From: Cordylochernes scorpioides | Taxonomy: Eukaryota > Arthropoda > Arachnida > Pseudoscorpiones > Chernetidae | Reading direction: 5' to 3' | Assembly (NCBI GenBank): GCA_030710605.1 | Contig: CP092864.1 | Coordinates: 140,103,418 to 140,167,417, forward strand | DNA: 64,000 nucleotides | Part shown: in pieces, positions 1 to 10,686 of the stretch | Layout of the letters: each line of letters opens with the position of its first letter | How positions within the stretch are numbered: position 1 is the stretch's first letter | Notes under the pieces: generated by a model | Seen by the model: only the letters and a program-made list of their open reading frames with translations | What the model was told of the DNA's origin: nothing | The model's database searches: none | Program-made: the position numbers and the translations under genes

Positions 1-973
1 TCTAGAGTCGAAAGTACGGTGCTTTTAGATAATTTTGAAAAATTCTCATCGATTGATGGAAGGGGATACCTATCTAATTCTATTGCTTTATTATCTGTAC
101 ATCTAAAATCACCACATATACTTACACTCTCTAACATCCTTTTTTAATACTGGTACTATTGGAGCGGTCCAATATGCATGAACTATAGGTTCTAAGATGC
201 CAGAAATCACTAAACGAATAATTTCATTCTCTACTTTGTTTTTTAGAAAGAAAGGTAAACTTCTGGCCTTACAAAACACAGGAGTCACATCCTTTTTTTA
301 ATTAAAATTTATTTTAACATCCTTTAGACAGCCCGAATCTTTGTTAAACAAATATGCATATCTATCAATCAAACTATTTTTATTAGCTTCATTATTTAGA
401 ATTTTAATGCTAAATAATCTAGAATAATCAAGTTTTAGCTGTTTAAGCCATTCTCTTTCTAACAAAATCACCTGGATTTTTCATTTACAACTATTAATCG
501 TAAATATTGGTTGGCTTCTTTTACAAAAACATTTCTTTGCCCTATAATCTCTATTGATTTACCACAAAAGGATTTTAATTTTAAATTTGTTGGAAATAAT
601 TTTTTACCTTGCCAATAAATCTTATAAATATCTTTAGGTATTAACGTAACTGGACTTCCTGTATCTATTGTAAAGCACAAATAATAATCATCTACTGTTA
701 AATTTATTGTGGCATCAATTTCGCCCTGTACAGAATATATAGAGTCCTCTTGTACAAATTTACATCCCCACAATTTTTTACTAGCTTTGCAGACCCTACT
801 TAAATGACCTAGTTTTTTACATTTTAAAACAAGTCTTTGTTCTATGAGGGCAAACAGAGGCCACGTGTGAATGTCTTTCACCCCATCTATAACACATTAT
901 TTCTCCCCTTTGCCTGAAAGGCCTATGCTGCACCATACTATTATTGTACTCACCCTTTTTTTATCTTTTCCAT

Positions 974-1282
974 GGGGGTTGGTGGAAGGCTGGTTAAACC
1001 GTTTGGTTTTCGACCACTACGACCCGGGTTCGAATCCCGCATTGGACACTTTTTTCTGTTTAAAAAATAAAAGCTCCAATGGCCCCCGATTCTTGCGAAG
1101 TCCAACCCCACCAGCGAGTGCAAGTAACCAAACGGGGCTCTGGCACATTTGTAAGTGCAAAGTCGAACTGCTTTTCACATGTGTAGACATGTGGTGCGCT
1201 TACAGTAAAAGCAGCCGCTAACTACCCACCATGATTATCATGGCCTGTACCACGTGTACTAAGGATAAGCAAAAAAAAAAAA
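974..1282 (+). mobile_element. tRNA-derived SINE (family S1), full length with 11-bp target duplication
   Basis: The head resembles a tRNA: an A-box-like start GGTTGGTGGAAGG and a B box GGGTTCGAATCC near 1027-1038. The body ends CACGTGTACTAAGGATAAGC and an A-rich tail. The 11-bp direct repeat ATCTTTTCCAT at 963-973 and 1283-1293 flanks it exactly, showing LINE-mediated insertion into the gag part of the minus-strand Gypsy. Further copies or fragments in this window: 24630-24838, 26983-27270, 47808-47925, 54782-55050, 57318-57540, 57652-57985, 59698-60010, and 61241-61548 on the minus strand. Confidence 0.85.
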
Positions 1283-1965
1283 ATCTTTTCCATTCACAGG
1301 GGATATCTTGGCCACTAATTTATCTTGTAATTCTCTTGTATTTATCTCAGCCATTTCGAACGATATCACCACTGCAAAACTTTATTCAGGGTGACATCGT
1401 CGTTTTATTGTAGTAGCTTCTTTTGCGGGGTTTCCAACTTGATTCCAGCCACAAAACGGTCTCGCATCATGGTTCCCAGCATATCGCCGAAATTACAATT
1501 TATTGCTAAATGTTTCAATTCTCTAAGATATTTCGAAATTGATTCTCCTTCCTGTTGAATTCTCTAAAAAATCTCCATCGCGTTTCTTCTTTGGATCCAA
1601 ATGCAGCTTAATTCTTTGAATGATAGTATCATTGGGTTGATCTTTCATTAGACCCGGAAGAAAATGTCGTTTCCCTGCTTCAAAGTTTCAGAATCTGGTA
1701 GCAAGGTAAAAATCAGCACTTCAATCTCCTCCTTCAGATGCCAAAAAGAAAGCCTCAAATTTTTGTACAAAAAGATCGAAGTGTCCTCCACTGGGCTATA
1801 GCATCTAAAAGGTACTATTAACTTTGAACTTGTCATGCTGATCTTTTCTACTCCTTTGTTTTCTTGATCCAGATAGTTTAAAAGATGTAGTTGTTATACT
1901 TGCATAGACGCCGTTTTCTTCAGCTTTTTACTGGCTCTGTAGATCGCGCATCCTCGTCGCCACTT

Positions 1966-2105
1966 TTGTTGTGTCGTACTTAGACGTACAAGAGCTCAAA
2001 CTCGACCATGGCCAACAACAAATGTTCAATTTATATACACATATATTTTAACATAATGAGGCTTTAAATAATACAAATAATATTCATCTATTTACTTAAA
2101 CAACA
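1966..2105 (-). repeat. 5' LTR of the degenerate Gypsy, with adjoining primer-binding site
   Basis: Read on the minus strand the segment starts TGTTGTTTAAG and ends ACACAACA, about 140 bp, with a TATATAAATTG promoter-like box near 2030-2040. Directly inside lies GTGGCGACGAGGA (about 1952-1964), the usual look of a Gypsy tRNA primer-binding site. The outer edge abuts LINE reverse transcriptase coding sequence, so the element inserted into that LINE. The partner LTR is beyond base 1, so the target duplication cannot be read. Confidence 0.65.
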
Positions 2106-4136
2106 GTTAATATATAGCGAGAAGAGTAGAGGACTGAGCACAGATCCCTGAGGTACACAAGCCCATGTTCTTTGGTCTTTTGAAAATGTTCCATTGACCC
2201 GAACTTTTATCCTTCTTCCCCTTAAGAAATCTGCAATCCAGATTAAGGTTTTTCCTCTTAATCCGATGTTGTGCAGCCTTTCAAATAATTTCTACACTCG
2301 ATCAAAAGCTGAGGTCATATCCAGGAATACGGCCGTTGTCTTCTTTGGCGGTTTTTCCTTGAAATCTATTATTCATTGACAGAAGCAGAACAGTTAATCA
2401 GTTGTACAGTGTCTGGATCTTTAGGAAGTTTGGTAAAAGTTTATTTTATTATTGTTAGTGAGCCAGACTATGAGCCTTGAGTGGATAATTCATTCTGTTA
2501 TTTTACAAAGTATGCTGGTAAGAGCAATTGGCCGATAGTTCTTGCATTCCTTGGCATCTTTGTTTGGTTTCAGTATTGGCACTATAATTGATATCTTACA
2601 ATTCTTTGGTAGTTTACCAGTTTGCCATATAATCTTCAGTATTCGTAGGAGTTGATTTTTAGCTTCGTCTCCAAAGTGTTTAATCATTTGACCAAAGATT
2701 AGAGCATCTCCAGGTGACATCTTGGATTTAACTTTTCTATTGATGAGTTTAACTCATTCAGTGTGAAGTCTCTCGAGTAAATATCTTGTTGATGGTAATT
2801 TCTTGCTTGTTTAACTAACCTGTTCACATTATTTTTAGAGTCCTGCCTTCATTCGTATAGCTGAGTCTGGAAGTGCTTGAAAGATATTCAGCAATTATTT
2901 CAGTCATCTGTTTGTTCGTTCTCGCTATTCATATCGGTTAGAGTATTGGAGGATTAGTGTTGGTTTTGATTGTTTTATAACACTAATTATATTCCAGCGA
3001 TGGCTTTCCTTTTTTGGATCCATTTTTTTCGCAGAATTCTGCCCATTTTTCTCTCTCTTGTTTGAATATCCAAATTTCTTGTTCTATTTTGTGACTAATT
3101 TCAATGAGTTCCTTTATGATTTCTTGTTTTATTTGTTTTAAGAAGTTCATTGATATTGTCTCTCTCTGCAATCATTGCCTCGATATTGTGGTCCTTCCAG
3201 TAAGGTATCCACAGGTCTTTACGTCTACCTCTAGGTATCGATGCTTTTGCAGCTTTGGAAATGTTCGAAGAGAATTTTTCCAATTTTTTGTCAATCGTTC
3301 TGTGATTTAATTTATCGTTGCACAGTTCTTCAAGCTTTTCTGTGAATTTTTCCAGTGTTTTTTCATTCTGTTGGAAATTCTCAATTTTGAATTTTAGGGT
3401 TGTTAAAATTGGTCTGTGGTCACTGATTGCACTTTTCAGAATTTTCCATTGTGTTGTGGGTGCGATGTTGTAATTTATCGCTGTGATGTCTATTGCGGAT
3501 TCTGTGCTTGTGGACCTGAAGAGATAGGTGTTCTTTTCGTTATTTAACGGTGTAAGGTCGAGGTCGGTTAGCATGCCCTCAACCTGCTGACCTTTGTTAT
3601 CCTGGACAGGTGATCCCCAAGTTGGTCTTTCGGCGTTAAAATCACCAAGTATGATTGCGATATCCGAAGACGCTTCACTTAATGTCTCTATCAGGCCTCT
3701 ATTGATGCTAGTATTATAGTGGTGATAAACATTTATGATTGGAATTGTTTTATATGTAAGATAGATTTCTATTGCCTAAGCCTCTATCGTGCTTTCTCTA
3801 GGCTTACTCTGATTATAGGCGATTTCCTTAAATTTGATTTCTAGAGTTTTTATCAAAACGGCAAGTCCTCCGAATTTTCCCGGTCTGTTCTTTCGTAGTG
3901 TTGTATAATCTTTGATATTTAATCACAGATTCTGATTCAATTTTGTCTCCTGAGGACAAGTAATATGTACATTGTTGTCACAGAGAAGACAAGTCAGCTC
4001 TTTATTTTCCTCTGGGTACCATTTATATTGAGTTGTAGTAGATTGAATTGTGTCCTCGTAGTAGATTTCTCATCATGAGCTCGAGCTGCAGCTCCTGACA
4101 CGGCGGTTACCCCGGACGCGGTAGCATTACTGGAGA
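2106..4136 (-). pseudogene. LINE ORF2 (endonuclease plus partial reverse transcriptase), broken
   Basis: The minus strand encodes an apurinic-type endonuclease followed by reverse transcriptase, as in Jockey/I-type LINEs. Near 4040-3950 one reads LLQLNINGTQRK and CPQETKL (metal-binding motifs). Near 3650 comes IILGDFNAERPTWGS, and near 3420 the catalytic ISDHRPI. RT follows: KISIIVPILKPNKD and NYRPIALTSILCK (2600-2500), the motif A region FLDMTSAFDRV (about 2340), and VPQGSVLSPLLFSLYIN (about 2150-2106). Frameshifts separate the blocks. The sequence stops just before the expected YADD box, exactly where the Gypsy LTR begins, so the Gypsy insertion split the LINE. The 5' side meets the mariner-like element near 4136. 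Confidence 0.88.
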
Positions 4137-4137
4137 T

Positions 4138-5420
4138 ATCAGTTTTGCTCTTCATTTGAAAATGGGCGGCGTTGCAACGTTAGTCAACTTGGAAACGAAC
4201 CAGAATTTGGTCAAATATTCCAAGGGTCCAGGGGGGACCGCAAGGAGGTGTGGTCGGACTTCTCCCCTTCCCCCTGGAATGCCGTCACTACAGGATAAAG
4301 CACTCTTGGTGAATTTTTTAAATTGTGATTCAGAATCTGCCACTGAAGCTTTACGAGCGTTTCGTTCCTTTAAAGATATTCGAAGCGGTAAAGGACCAAT
4401 GAGTTGCTACACTCTAAAGCGATTGATTAAAAGTTTTGAGGAAACTGGATCTCTGGAAGCAAAACTTCGGAGTGGAAGACCATCGACATGCAAGTCAGTG
4501 GCTGTTACGGTTTTGCAGAATGCTGAAGCTATTGAAACGTTATCCACGTATGGAGAAGTAAGTGCTAGACAAGTTTCTCGACAAACGGGGATTTCGTATG
4601 GAACAGTTTGGAGAGAACACACATTTAGAAATTTTCTATAAAAATACCCTAACAAAATTCAAAGTTTTCACGAGTTGAAAGTCAGCGATTTTGAGAAGCG
4701 TCAAGAATTCGCTGCATGGGTTTTCCGGCAAATTGATATTGATGAAAACTGGCTGTCAAATGTTCTAAGGACAGATGATGCTCACTTTTATCTAAAGGGA
4801 GAATTTAACATTCAAAACTGCCTCATTTTGGCAACAGAAAACCCTAGGAATTTTACAGAAATACCACTTATCAGCCCAGAGTTACAGTTTTGTGTGGGCT
4901 CACTTCTTCTTTTATTATTGGGCCATTTTTATTTGAAAATATCAATGGAATAACTTTTAAAACCGTTTTTGTAACTGGTGAACGTTATGTTCAACTTTTG
5001 AGAGAAAAGGTTATTCCCATATTGCAGGACAGACAAGCACTAAGCGAAATAACATTCATGCAAGATGGAGGACCTCCTCATATCTCCCGCGGTGCCAAAC
5101 AATTGCTGAAGGATACGTTCGGTGAAATTCGTTGATAAGTCGCCACTTTATATACCAGTGGCCTCCAATATCACCAGACTTGACGCTTTACAATTTCGGT
5201 TTTTGGGGTACATTAAGTCGCGTTTTTATCGATGCCGGCCTACCACATTGGCCATGTTGAAGGCTTCTATCAGATGGCACGTTTTATAAATTCCAACTAT
5301 TTAATTGTGACCATTCTGTCATCTATCGTCTGCAGACGGTGTTTGAGAATGAAGGGCGCCATATTGAGCAAGGTTGTGACCTAATACAAGAGAGAAGGCA
5401 GTTACCTAATGTGTTATATT
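4138..5420 (+). pseudogene. Mariner-like (IS630 superfamily) transposase with DUF4817-type HTH, broken
   Basis: From about 4279 the frame reads a helix-turn-helix module of the kind annotated DUF4817 (ALLVNFLNCDSESATEALRAF, then LKRLIKSFEETGSLEAK), followed by a second HTH (ARQVSRQTGISYGTVWR). After a stop at 4639 the catalytic part continues: DDAHFYLKGEF (first Asp, about 4775), a frameshift near 4890, FMQDGGPPHIS (second Asp, about 5055) and, out of frame, WPPISPDLTLYNFGFWG (about 5158-5208, third Asp). A C-terminal fragment VFENEGRHIEQG sits near 5341-5380. Several stops and shifts make it inactive. A 5'-end fragment of the same family lies at 33563-33660 on the minus strand, which places the left border near 4138. 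Confidence 0.8.
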
Positions 5421-6110
5421 TTGCAGCTCTTTGTTTTGGGTTATGGGAATAATAAATGCTGTCCTCACATCTTGACTCTTTTTTTTTTCCTGTGAACAGT
5501 AATATATTTGTTAATAGTCCAGTCAAATAGTCAAGTGTCGCCAATTAGTCAAGAAACTATACATTCCTTATAGCAAGAAATCCTATTAGTAGTGCCATCA
5601 TAATTTGTGGTACTATATTAACATTTCAAAAATCGTGTATTGATATCAGTAGTTATTTTCAAACATTCAATCTATTTCACAAAACTCCATCTAAAATATA
5701 AATATTTTTGCTACATGTTTTAATTTGCATATACCTATTTTACATATCTCAGATTGTATTTAAAAATCGCCAACCAATTCTTCTAACTTTTGGCGAAATG
5801 GTGTTTTATTAATTTATCATTTGATATTATTAGGGTTCTTTCTTGGTATTCAAAAAGGAAAAATACGTGTCGTTCAGTTATATTTTTCAATTTATCAAAC
5901 AATTTGGCCGCTGAATCGCTGATTCTGGTAGAGCGCCATCTAGCGAATAAAGTTGTAACTAAAATCAATTTCTAATTTTTCATTATTTGCCATAAAAAAA
6001 TCCCATTGCATCCTGAACACAATGGTGTTTACCGCATTGCTCTAGCGCAAATATTCGCGGAGTTATTAATTTTTAAAGTTGTGCGGGACTTTTGGATCAC
6101 CCTGTATATG
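5421..6110. repeat. 3' flank of the mariner-like element and AT-rich sequence
   Basis: No coding signal. Near 6065-6110 the text GGGACTTTTGGATCACCCTG is of the kind found at ends of IS630/mariner elements, so this may be the right terminus of the 4.1 kb element, with later insertions between. A GCGCCATCTAGCG motif at 5933 recurs in the foldback families of this window. Confidence 0.4.
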
Positions 6111-6119
6111 TGAAAATTA

Positions 6120-6520
6120 AGAGAATCTAGAAAAATGGACAGAGGTTGATATTAAAATCAAAATTGGCATAACCTAACCACTCACATGAGCTTTTTAGAT
6201 GGCCGAGCGCCATCTAGTGGACAAAAATAAACTAAACATTGATTTAGCTTGTTCCATGATATTTGGCGCAATTTCTTGATAAATCAATAATTTTTGTGTT
6301 GTTTTTCTTGCTTCCCTCTTTCTCTTTCATCTTTTTTTTTCTTCTGTCTGTATCGTTGTTTCCTTTGTCTCACTGCTTTGTTCTTATGCAAACCTCTCGT
6401 GAATCCTGTATAGGGTCAGTGACCTTAAATAAAGGCTTTTTGTTGTTGTTGATAAATCAATAAAGTCCCACACGTACGCGTTTTGGTTTGTTGGCCCTCG
6501 TCATAAATATATATATTTTC
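6120..6520. repeat. Foldback element fragment (family F1), interrupted
   Basis: One arm of the palindromic family seen complete at 16810-17290: GAGCGCCATCTAGTGG, AACATTGATTTAGC, TTCTTGATAAATCAA, then CACACGTACGCG and GGCCCTCGTCA. The arm is split by a LINE-tail insertion at 6291-6450. The opposite arm is absent. Confidence 0.6.
6291..6450 (+). mobile_element. 5'-truncated LINE tail with 13-bp target duplication
   Basis: A pyrimidine-rich 3'-UTR-like stretch ends in AATAAAGGCTTTTTGTTGTTGTTG. It is flanked by GATAAATCAATAA at 6278-6290 and 6451-6463. The (TTG)n tail joined to an AATAAA signal is shared by several LINE ends in this window (48075-48240 plus; 20265 and 25115 minus). Confidence 0.75.
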
Positions 6521-6525
6521 TAATA

Positions 6526-6687
6526 CAGTAAAACCTCTCTGCAAAGGACACCTAGTTTCAGAGCCAAAGTGTCCTTTAGGGAGAGGTGTCCTCTTACCGG
6601 AGAGTTGTTAAATAGTAAAAATGGTCATTTTAACAATGAAAACTGTCCTTTGTTGTAGAGAGGTGTCCACTCATGGAGATTTTACTG
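6526..6687. mobile_element. Tigger-type MITE, family T1
   Basis: Terminal inverted repeats CAGTAAAACCTC and GATTTTACTG, flanked by TA on both sides, the target of pogo/Tigger elements. The interior has an inverted AGTGTCCTTTAGGGAGAGG / CCTTTGTTGTAGAGAGGTG pair. Other copies: 8529-8712, 8734-8880, 31997-32156, 36179-36343, 49769-50451 (split), 56359-56536 and 57000-57140. Confidence 0.85.
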
Positions 6688-7039
6688 TAGTCACGGTCAT
6701 TATCCCGTCTTAAATAATCAAGAAAATCCAAACACGTACGCGGATTTTGGGGCAAAAGGGGTTATATTTTCTTGATAGTTTTTTCTAAGCGGAATTGGTC
6801 AACTCTGACGAAAATTTAAATTTAAGAAAATCCACACAGATAGTTTAATATTTTCCCGGTAGATGGCAGTGATCCAACATTCAGTTGTCTGATCAGAATG
6901 TGCCCTCTCATTATATCGAATGTGTTTCCTTGTAAGTATATGATTTGAAGGATCTCTAAAGAGAGAGAAAGAGAGCTGTGGAGGTAATTTAGAGACATTT
7001 TGTAATGTGAAATTATACTAGGATATGATAAATAAATAA

Positions 7040-7456
7040 AGAAAAAGGCATCTCATTATCGTGCAACTGAAAGTTGCTGATGGCTTGTGCCATCTATCGG
7101 AATAAATATCAACTCATCGTAGATTTTTTTAATTATTCCAGAATTGGCCAAATTCCCATTCTTTATGATTAATCAAGGCCAGGCACTTCTGGCCTTAACT
7201 ACCCGTTTCTTGATTTTTTCAGGATGCCTGAATGACCAGTTTTTCGGTCGTTGAGGTACAGTTTGCATCACGCTGACAAGGGCCAACAGCCCGAAATGCG
7301 TACGTGTGGTTAGCTTTTCTTGATTTATCAAGAATGGGTATTTGGAAAATTCTCTGGAATAATTAAAAATATCAACGAATAGTTGATATTTATTCTGATA
7401 GATGGCGCAAAGCCATCAGTAACTTTCAGTTGCACGATAAGGAGATACCTTTTTCT
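7040..7456. repeat. Foldback element (family F2), about 415 bp, both arms
   Basis: Left arm AAGGCATCTCATTATCGTGC with AAGTTGCTGATGGC; right arm GCCATCAGTAACTTTCAG with GCACGATAAGGAGATACC. The arms are roughly 100 bp and around 85-90 percent matching by eye. Both contain a GCCATCTATCGG-type motif. The centre holds CATCACGCTGACAAGGGCC. No coding sequence. Related copies: 45907-46362, 55084-55505, and arms at 9730-9800, 33745-33920, 37700-37805, 51055-51180, 56172-56320 and 61140-61240. Confidence 0.8.
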
Positions 7457-7495
7457 TTTCTTAATTTTGCATCAAGTTTCGGCCAGATCAAAGTA

Positions 7496-7688
7496 CAGTG
7501 GTACCTCGACATACGAGTTTAATTCGTTCCGCAACCTTGCTCGTATCTTGAATTACTCATATCTCGAAGCAAATTTCCCCATACAAAATTCCCATTTAAA
7601 ATCACAGATTAATATCTTCAACACGTATCTTCGGCTCGTATCTCGAAAAACTCGTATGTTGGGGCGCTCGTATGTCGAGGTACCACTG
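7496..7688. mobile_element. Tigger-type MITE, family T2 (193 bp)
   Basis: TIRs CAGTGGTACCTCGACATACG and CGTATGTCGAGGTACCACTG with TA target duplication (7494-7495, 7689-7690). The internal piece AATCACAGATTAATATCTTC is also inside the coding element at 41616-42693, so this is a deletion derivative of that family. Confidence 0.9.
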
Positions 7689-7926
7689 TATTTTACATTA
7701 AGGGAATGTCGCTCTGAAACTTATAAATAAGAAATTTAAACTCTTTTAGACGTCTAAGATTCTTTTTTTAATAAACCAATTTATACAGTCCTTACTGCAA
7801 TGATCAATTAATGTGAGGGACCATCAATGGTGAACCCTCCCAGCGGTTTCCTCAGTGTAATCTACTATACCGCTGTAATATTTCATTTGGTTGTTTTGCT
7901 ATTAAACCGATACCTCTTGTAAAAAG
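7689..7926. repeat. Short repeat region with dispersed core R
   Basis: No gene. Around 7829-7868 lies ATGGTGAACCCTCCCAGCGG, one of at least seven copies of a conserved roughly 50-bp core discussed under findings. Confidence 0.45.
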
Positions 7927-8205
7927 TACACCTATCCCCCGATTTACACGGTAGATACGTTCCTGAGAAAAAAACGTGTAAATCAGGGGATAGGTGTACA
8001 CAGAAATAAAAATAAAATGCATTGACAGGTTAAAATATGTAGTCAGCACATAAGCTCAGGATTCCTCGTGAGATGTGTACACAGCGCATGTGTTCAATCA
8101 CAGTAGCATTTAGTATAGTGCTATAAAAAAAAAAAACTTATTTGGAAAACCGTGTAAAGCGAAAACGTGTAAAACAAGTACCGTGTAAATCGGGGGATAG
8201 GTGTA
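7927..8205. mobile_element. MITE family M1 (279 bp)
   Basis: Ends TACACCTATCCCCCGATTTA and its inverse. A second inverted copy of the terminal motif lies about 80 bp inside, so the left end is itself a small hairpin. The last TA on each side is a likely target duplication. Other copies: 17964-18242, 22437-22711, 47352-47635 and 48971-49235. No ORF of note, so non-autonomous; superfamily unresolved. Confidence 0.85.
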
Positions 8206-8334
8206 TTTTAAATGAACTATGGACATAATTTTTAAGGAGACTAGAAATACATACAATTATATTTTATAATATGCTTCGAGAAATTGCTCTCCCACAAACA
8301 CCAAAGACAGTCTTTTTTTTTAGAACAATTAGAA

Positions 8335-8507
8335 TATGATGCATTAGCACGCCATCTGTCTTAAGAAAGTGAAACTATTTTATACGCGTATGATTCTTTA
8401 ATTTAGCAATGCAGTAAGGGCAGTAGTAAAATTGCTTCATTAAAAAAAAAGAATCATACGCGTCTAAAATTGTTTTAATTTCTTAATACAGATGGCGCGC
8501 AAATGCA
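8335..8507. repeat. Short imperfect palindrome
   Basis: Left TGATGCATTAGCACGCCATC ... ACGCGTATGATTC; right GAATCATACGCGT ... GATGGCGCGCAAATGCAT. About 65-bp arms around a short centre. A half copy is at 33375-33455. Probably a MITE. Confidence 0.65.
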
Positions 8508-8528
8508 TATTTCATATTCTTATAAATA

Positions 8529-8712
8529 CAGTAGAACCTCCATGAGAGGACACTCGCGCTAGAGGGCACCTCTCTATAAAGGACAGTTTTCATTTTCAAA
8601 ATTAGCTTTTTTTTTTTTTTTACTATTTAGCAACTCTCCGGTAAGAGGACACCTCTCCCTAAAGAACAGTTTGGTTCTGCAATTAGGTGTCCTTTACAGG
8701 GAGGTTCTACTG
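8529..8712. mobile_element. Tigger-type MITE, family T1
   Basis: CAGTAGAACCTCCATGAGAG ... GGAGGTTCTACTG, TA on both sides. A second, damaged copy follows at 8734-8880 and a terminal fragment at 8884-8905. Confidence 0.85.
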
Positions 8713-8733
8713 TATAGCATATTATTATGTATA

Positions 8734-8905
8734 CAGTAGAACCTCTAATAGAGGATACCTCTCTATAAAGGACAGTTTTCATTCGCAAAATTAGCTTTTT
8801 TACAATTTAGCAACTCTCTGGTAAGAGGACACCTCTCCCTAAAGAACACTTCAGCTCTGCCATTATGTGTCCTTTATTAATACAGTAGAACCTCCCTGTA
8901 AAGTT
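8734..8905. mobile_element. Tigger-type MITE T1, truncated, with terminal fragment of another copy
   Basis: Begins CAGTAGAACCTCTAATAGAG at 8734 after TA. The right TIR is missing; at 8884 a new left end CAGTAGAACCTCCCTG starts and stops after about 20 bp. Confidence 0.7.
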
Positions 8906-9187
8906 ATAAATTTCACTCAATTATATATTTTTTCTAATGGCGAAGAAGCGACAGCCAAACCCATATGACAATTCAATATGGAATAGCGGTGTCCATAGAC
9001 GATATCAAATGACACCTCATCACAAGCTGGCGGGAGAAAAGCTTCCCTGTCTGGGCGACACCAAAAATAATCCTGTCTAGGACACCGGAAACAGAAATAA
9101 ATTGACCGTGACCTAAAGCTCCGATACGAACGGGAGACGTTTTGGGAAAAAAGCGCGACACCTCTGTGGGGGTGTGTGTGGTTTTAA

Positions 9188-9690
9188 TCTATATATATAA
9201 AAATGAATGTATGTGTGTGTGTGTCTGTCTGTCTGTCCTTTATGCCTTACTAAACCACTCATTGGAACGCCATGAAACTTTGGGAAGTTATTTAGTATAG
9301 TACTGGGAAGGTTTCTAGCAAATAAAATTTTTGAAATAACTTTTCGCCTAAAAATAATCAAGATAAATATTCTAATTTATCTGTTATAATTCAACAATCT
9401 GCTCTAAATATTATCATGATGATACGATGATTTTGGTAATGTAGAAAATTAGGAAAGACAAAATTCAGGATGACACGGCAATTTATTTGAGACAAGAATA
9501 ATGATACAATTCATAGGCAAGATAATATTCCTTTAACTTCCAATTACCGAGGGAACCAATTAATATTGATTTTATTCAACTTATCGAGTACTTTTAAAGG
9601 GACCGGGAAAAAATGTTCACTTTATCGAGAGATTCGTTAGACAAACCTTTACTCGGGTATAACCCGGGCGAAGCCGGGTACGTCCGCTAG
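9188..9690 (+). mobile_element. Non-autonomous Helitron, family H1 (503 bp), intact ends
   Basis: Starts TCTATATATATAAAAATGAA after A (9187), ends CGTCCGCTAG before T (9691), the A/T insertion typical of Helitrons. A 3' hairpin ACCCGGGCGAAGCCGGGT lies about 11 bp before CTAG. No Rep/helicase coding, so it depends on enzymes supplied elsewhere. Related copies: 23465-24161, 28612-29098, 29099-29898, 34055-34631, 60722-61075. Confidence 0.92.
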
Positions 9691-10170
9691 TTAATCTATA
9701 AAATAATATCCATCTGTAATCTACGGTATATATTTATTCTGATAAATGGCGCAAGCCATCAGAAATTTTCAGTTGTACGATAAGGAGATGCTTTTTTTTT
9801 CTATTCGTTCAAATATGTCGCTTTCGGGTATGAAAGCCCTTCTATAGAAGAAAACACGATACAATAAATAACCAATAGGACACGAGTTATAATAAGATTT
9901 TACTTGTTTTTACGAATTCTCTGAAGTTCTGGCCAACTTTGGCATGCTAGAAGGTCAATAATTGGCTCGGAGTAGAAAAGCTAAGTTTTTCTTTTATTAA
10001 CTCCCGTCCTGGCATTAGTTGTGTCGGTCTGATATTTTTATTGTTTTTTTTTTTTGCTTTCTACCATCGGCTTGGCTTGAGTTTACACATTTCTTACGGA
10101 ATTGAAAAGACGTGTGATTCGCACAATGAAATTACAAACGGTAACTTTTAGACACAGAGAATGCAAGAAT
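9691..10170. repeat. F2 arm and dispersed repeat, no gene
   Basis: 9730-9800 is an F2 foldback arm. 9815-9900 (GTATGAAAGCCCTTCTATAG ... ) is a dispersed repeat also at 21490-21545 and, inverted, at 22325-22400. The rest shows nothing recognisable. Confidence 0.5.
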
Positions 10171-10288
10171 TCTATATGCAGTTACGAGCGTCATGCGTTC
10201 TTAATTCTTCATTTTTCATCTCTGTCGCCGTTTGCTTTTTTTTTTGGAATGGCGCTCTCCTATTTGTTGGCTACGATCACGCCACCTT

Positions 10289-10320
<32 letters not shown>

Positions 10321-10599
10321 CTCGCTTCTTCGTTTTTTGTAACTATTGTGTTGGAGCGGGTCGCTCCTTAAATAAATGCATATATTAGTTAATAACTAAA
10401 TGGAATCCTCTCTTTCTTTTTCCCAGTAAGAGACGCCTACGGAAGCCAACAGTACATAGACAGATAAAGCACATAGGCTATAGTTATTAACTAACATATG
10501 CATTTATTTAAGGCGCCAATTTATAATTGTAACAAATAGTATTTGAATCAAAACATTCAATCGGGTAAAACACGGGCGTTGCCCGGGTCATTCGGCTAG
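10171..10599 (+). mobile_element. Non-autonomous Helitron, family H2 (429 bp)
   Basis: 5' end TCTATATGCAGTTACGAGCG; 3' hairpin ACGGGCGTTGCCCG followed by GTCATTCGGCTAG, with T on the right flank. It contains a run of about 29 C (10291-10319) and an internal palindromic unit at 10367-10512. Minus-strand copies: 31059-31484, 51868-52275, 55703-56107. Confidence 0.88.
10367..10512. repeat. Palindromic unit nested in Helitron H2
   Basis: TTAAATAAATGCATATATTA near the left and TATGCATTTATTTAAGG at the right form about 35-bp inverted repeats around GGAATCCTCTCTTTC ... ACATAGACAGATAAAGC. The same unit is present at the same place in all four H2 copies, so it inserted once before the family spread. 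Confidence 0.75.
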
Positions 10600-10686
10600 T
10601 TTATTATATAGGAGGTATTTCATTCTGTGAGGATGTTATTGGTGGAAGAATTCGGCGATCTTAAGAAAACTGGCCAAGTATCTCTA

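Larger units (their letters stand above)
1..2105 (-). pseudogene. Degenerate Ty3/Gypsy retrotransposon, cut by window edge
   Basis: On the minus strand the order is LTR (1966-2105), primer-binding region, gag (about 1840 down to 1300), a SINE insertion, gag zinc knuckles and protease (881-468), then the start of reverse transcriptase up to base 1. The 468-881 reading shows a knuckle CKKLGHLSRVC and the aspartic protease motif DTGSPVTLIP in one frame. The first knuckle, just upstream, has a Trp in place of the second Cys. Gag holds several frameshifts and stops. The RT start (bases 1-110) is readable only through shifts. Protein similarity to the 11.5 kb element is clear (same knuckle and protease layout), so this is an older relative of that lineage. 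Dead copy; the left LTR lies outside the window. Confidence 0.85.

Noticed and set aside
871-1413. 116- and 60-codon plus-strand frames
   Set aside because: They lie in the SINE and its flanks; SINEs are non-coding.
4152-4343. Minus-strand frame over the start of the mariner-like transposase
   Set aside because: Shadow of the HTH coding region on the plus strand.
7852-8049. Small frames recurring in MITE M1 copies (also 47467-47703 and 48921-49133)
   Set aside because: They recur because the MITE recurs; sequence between copies changes without respect to codons.
10102-10388. Proline-rich frames
   Set aside because: Produced by the C homopolymer inside Helitron H2.
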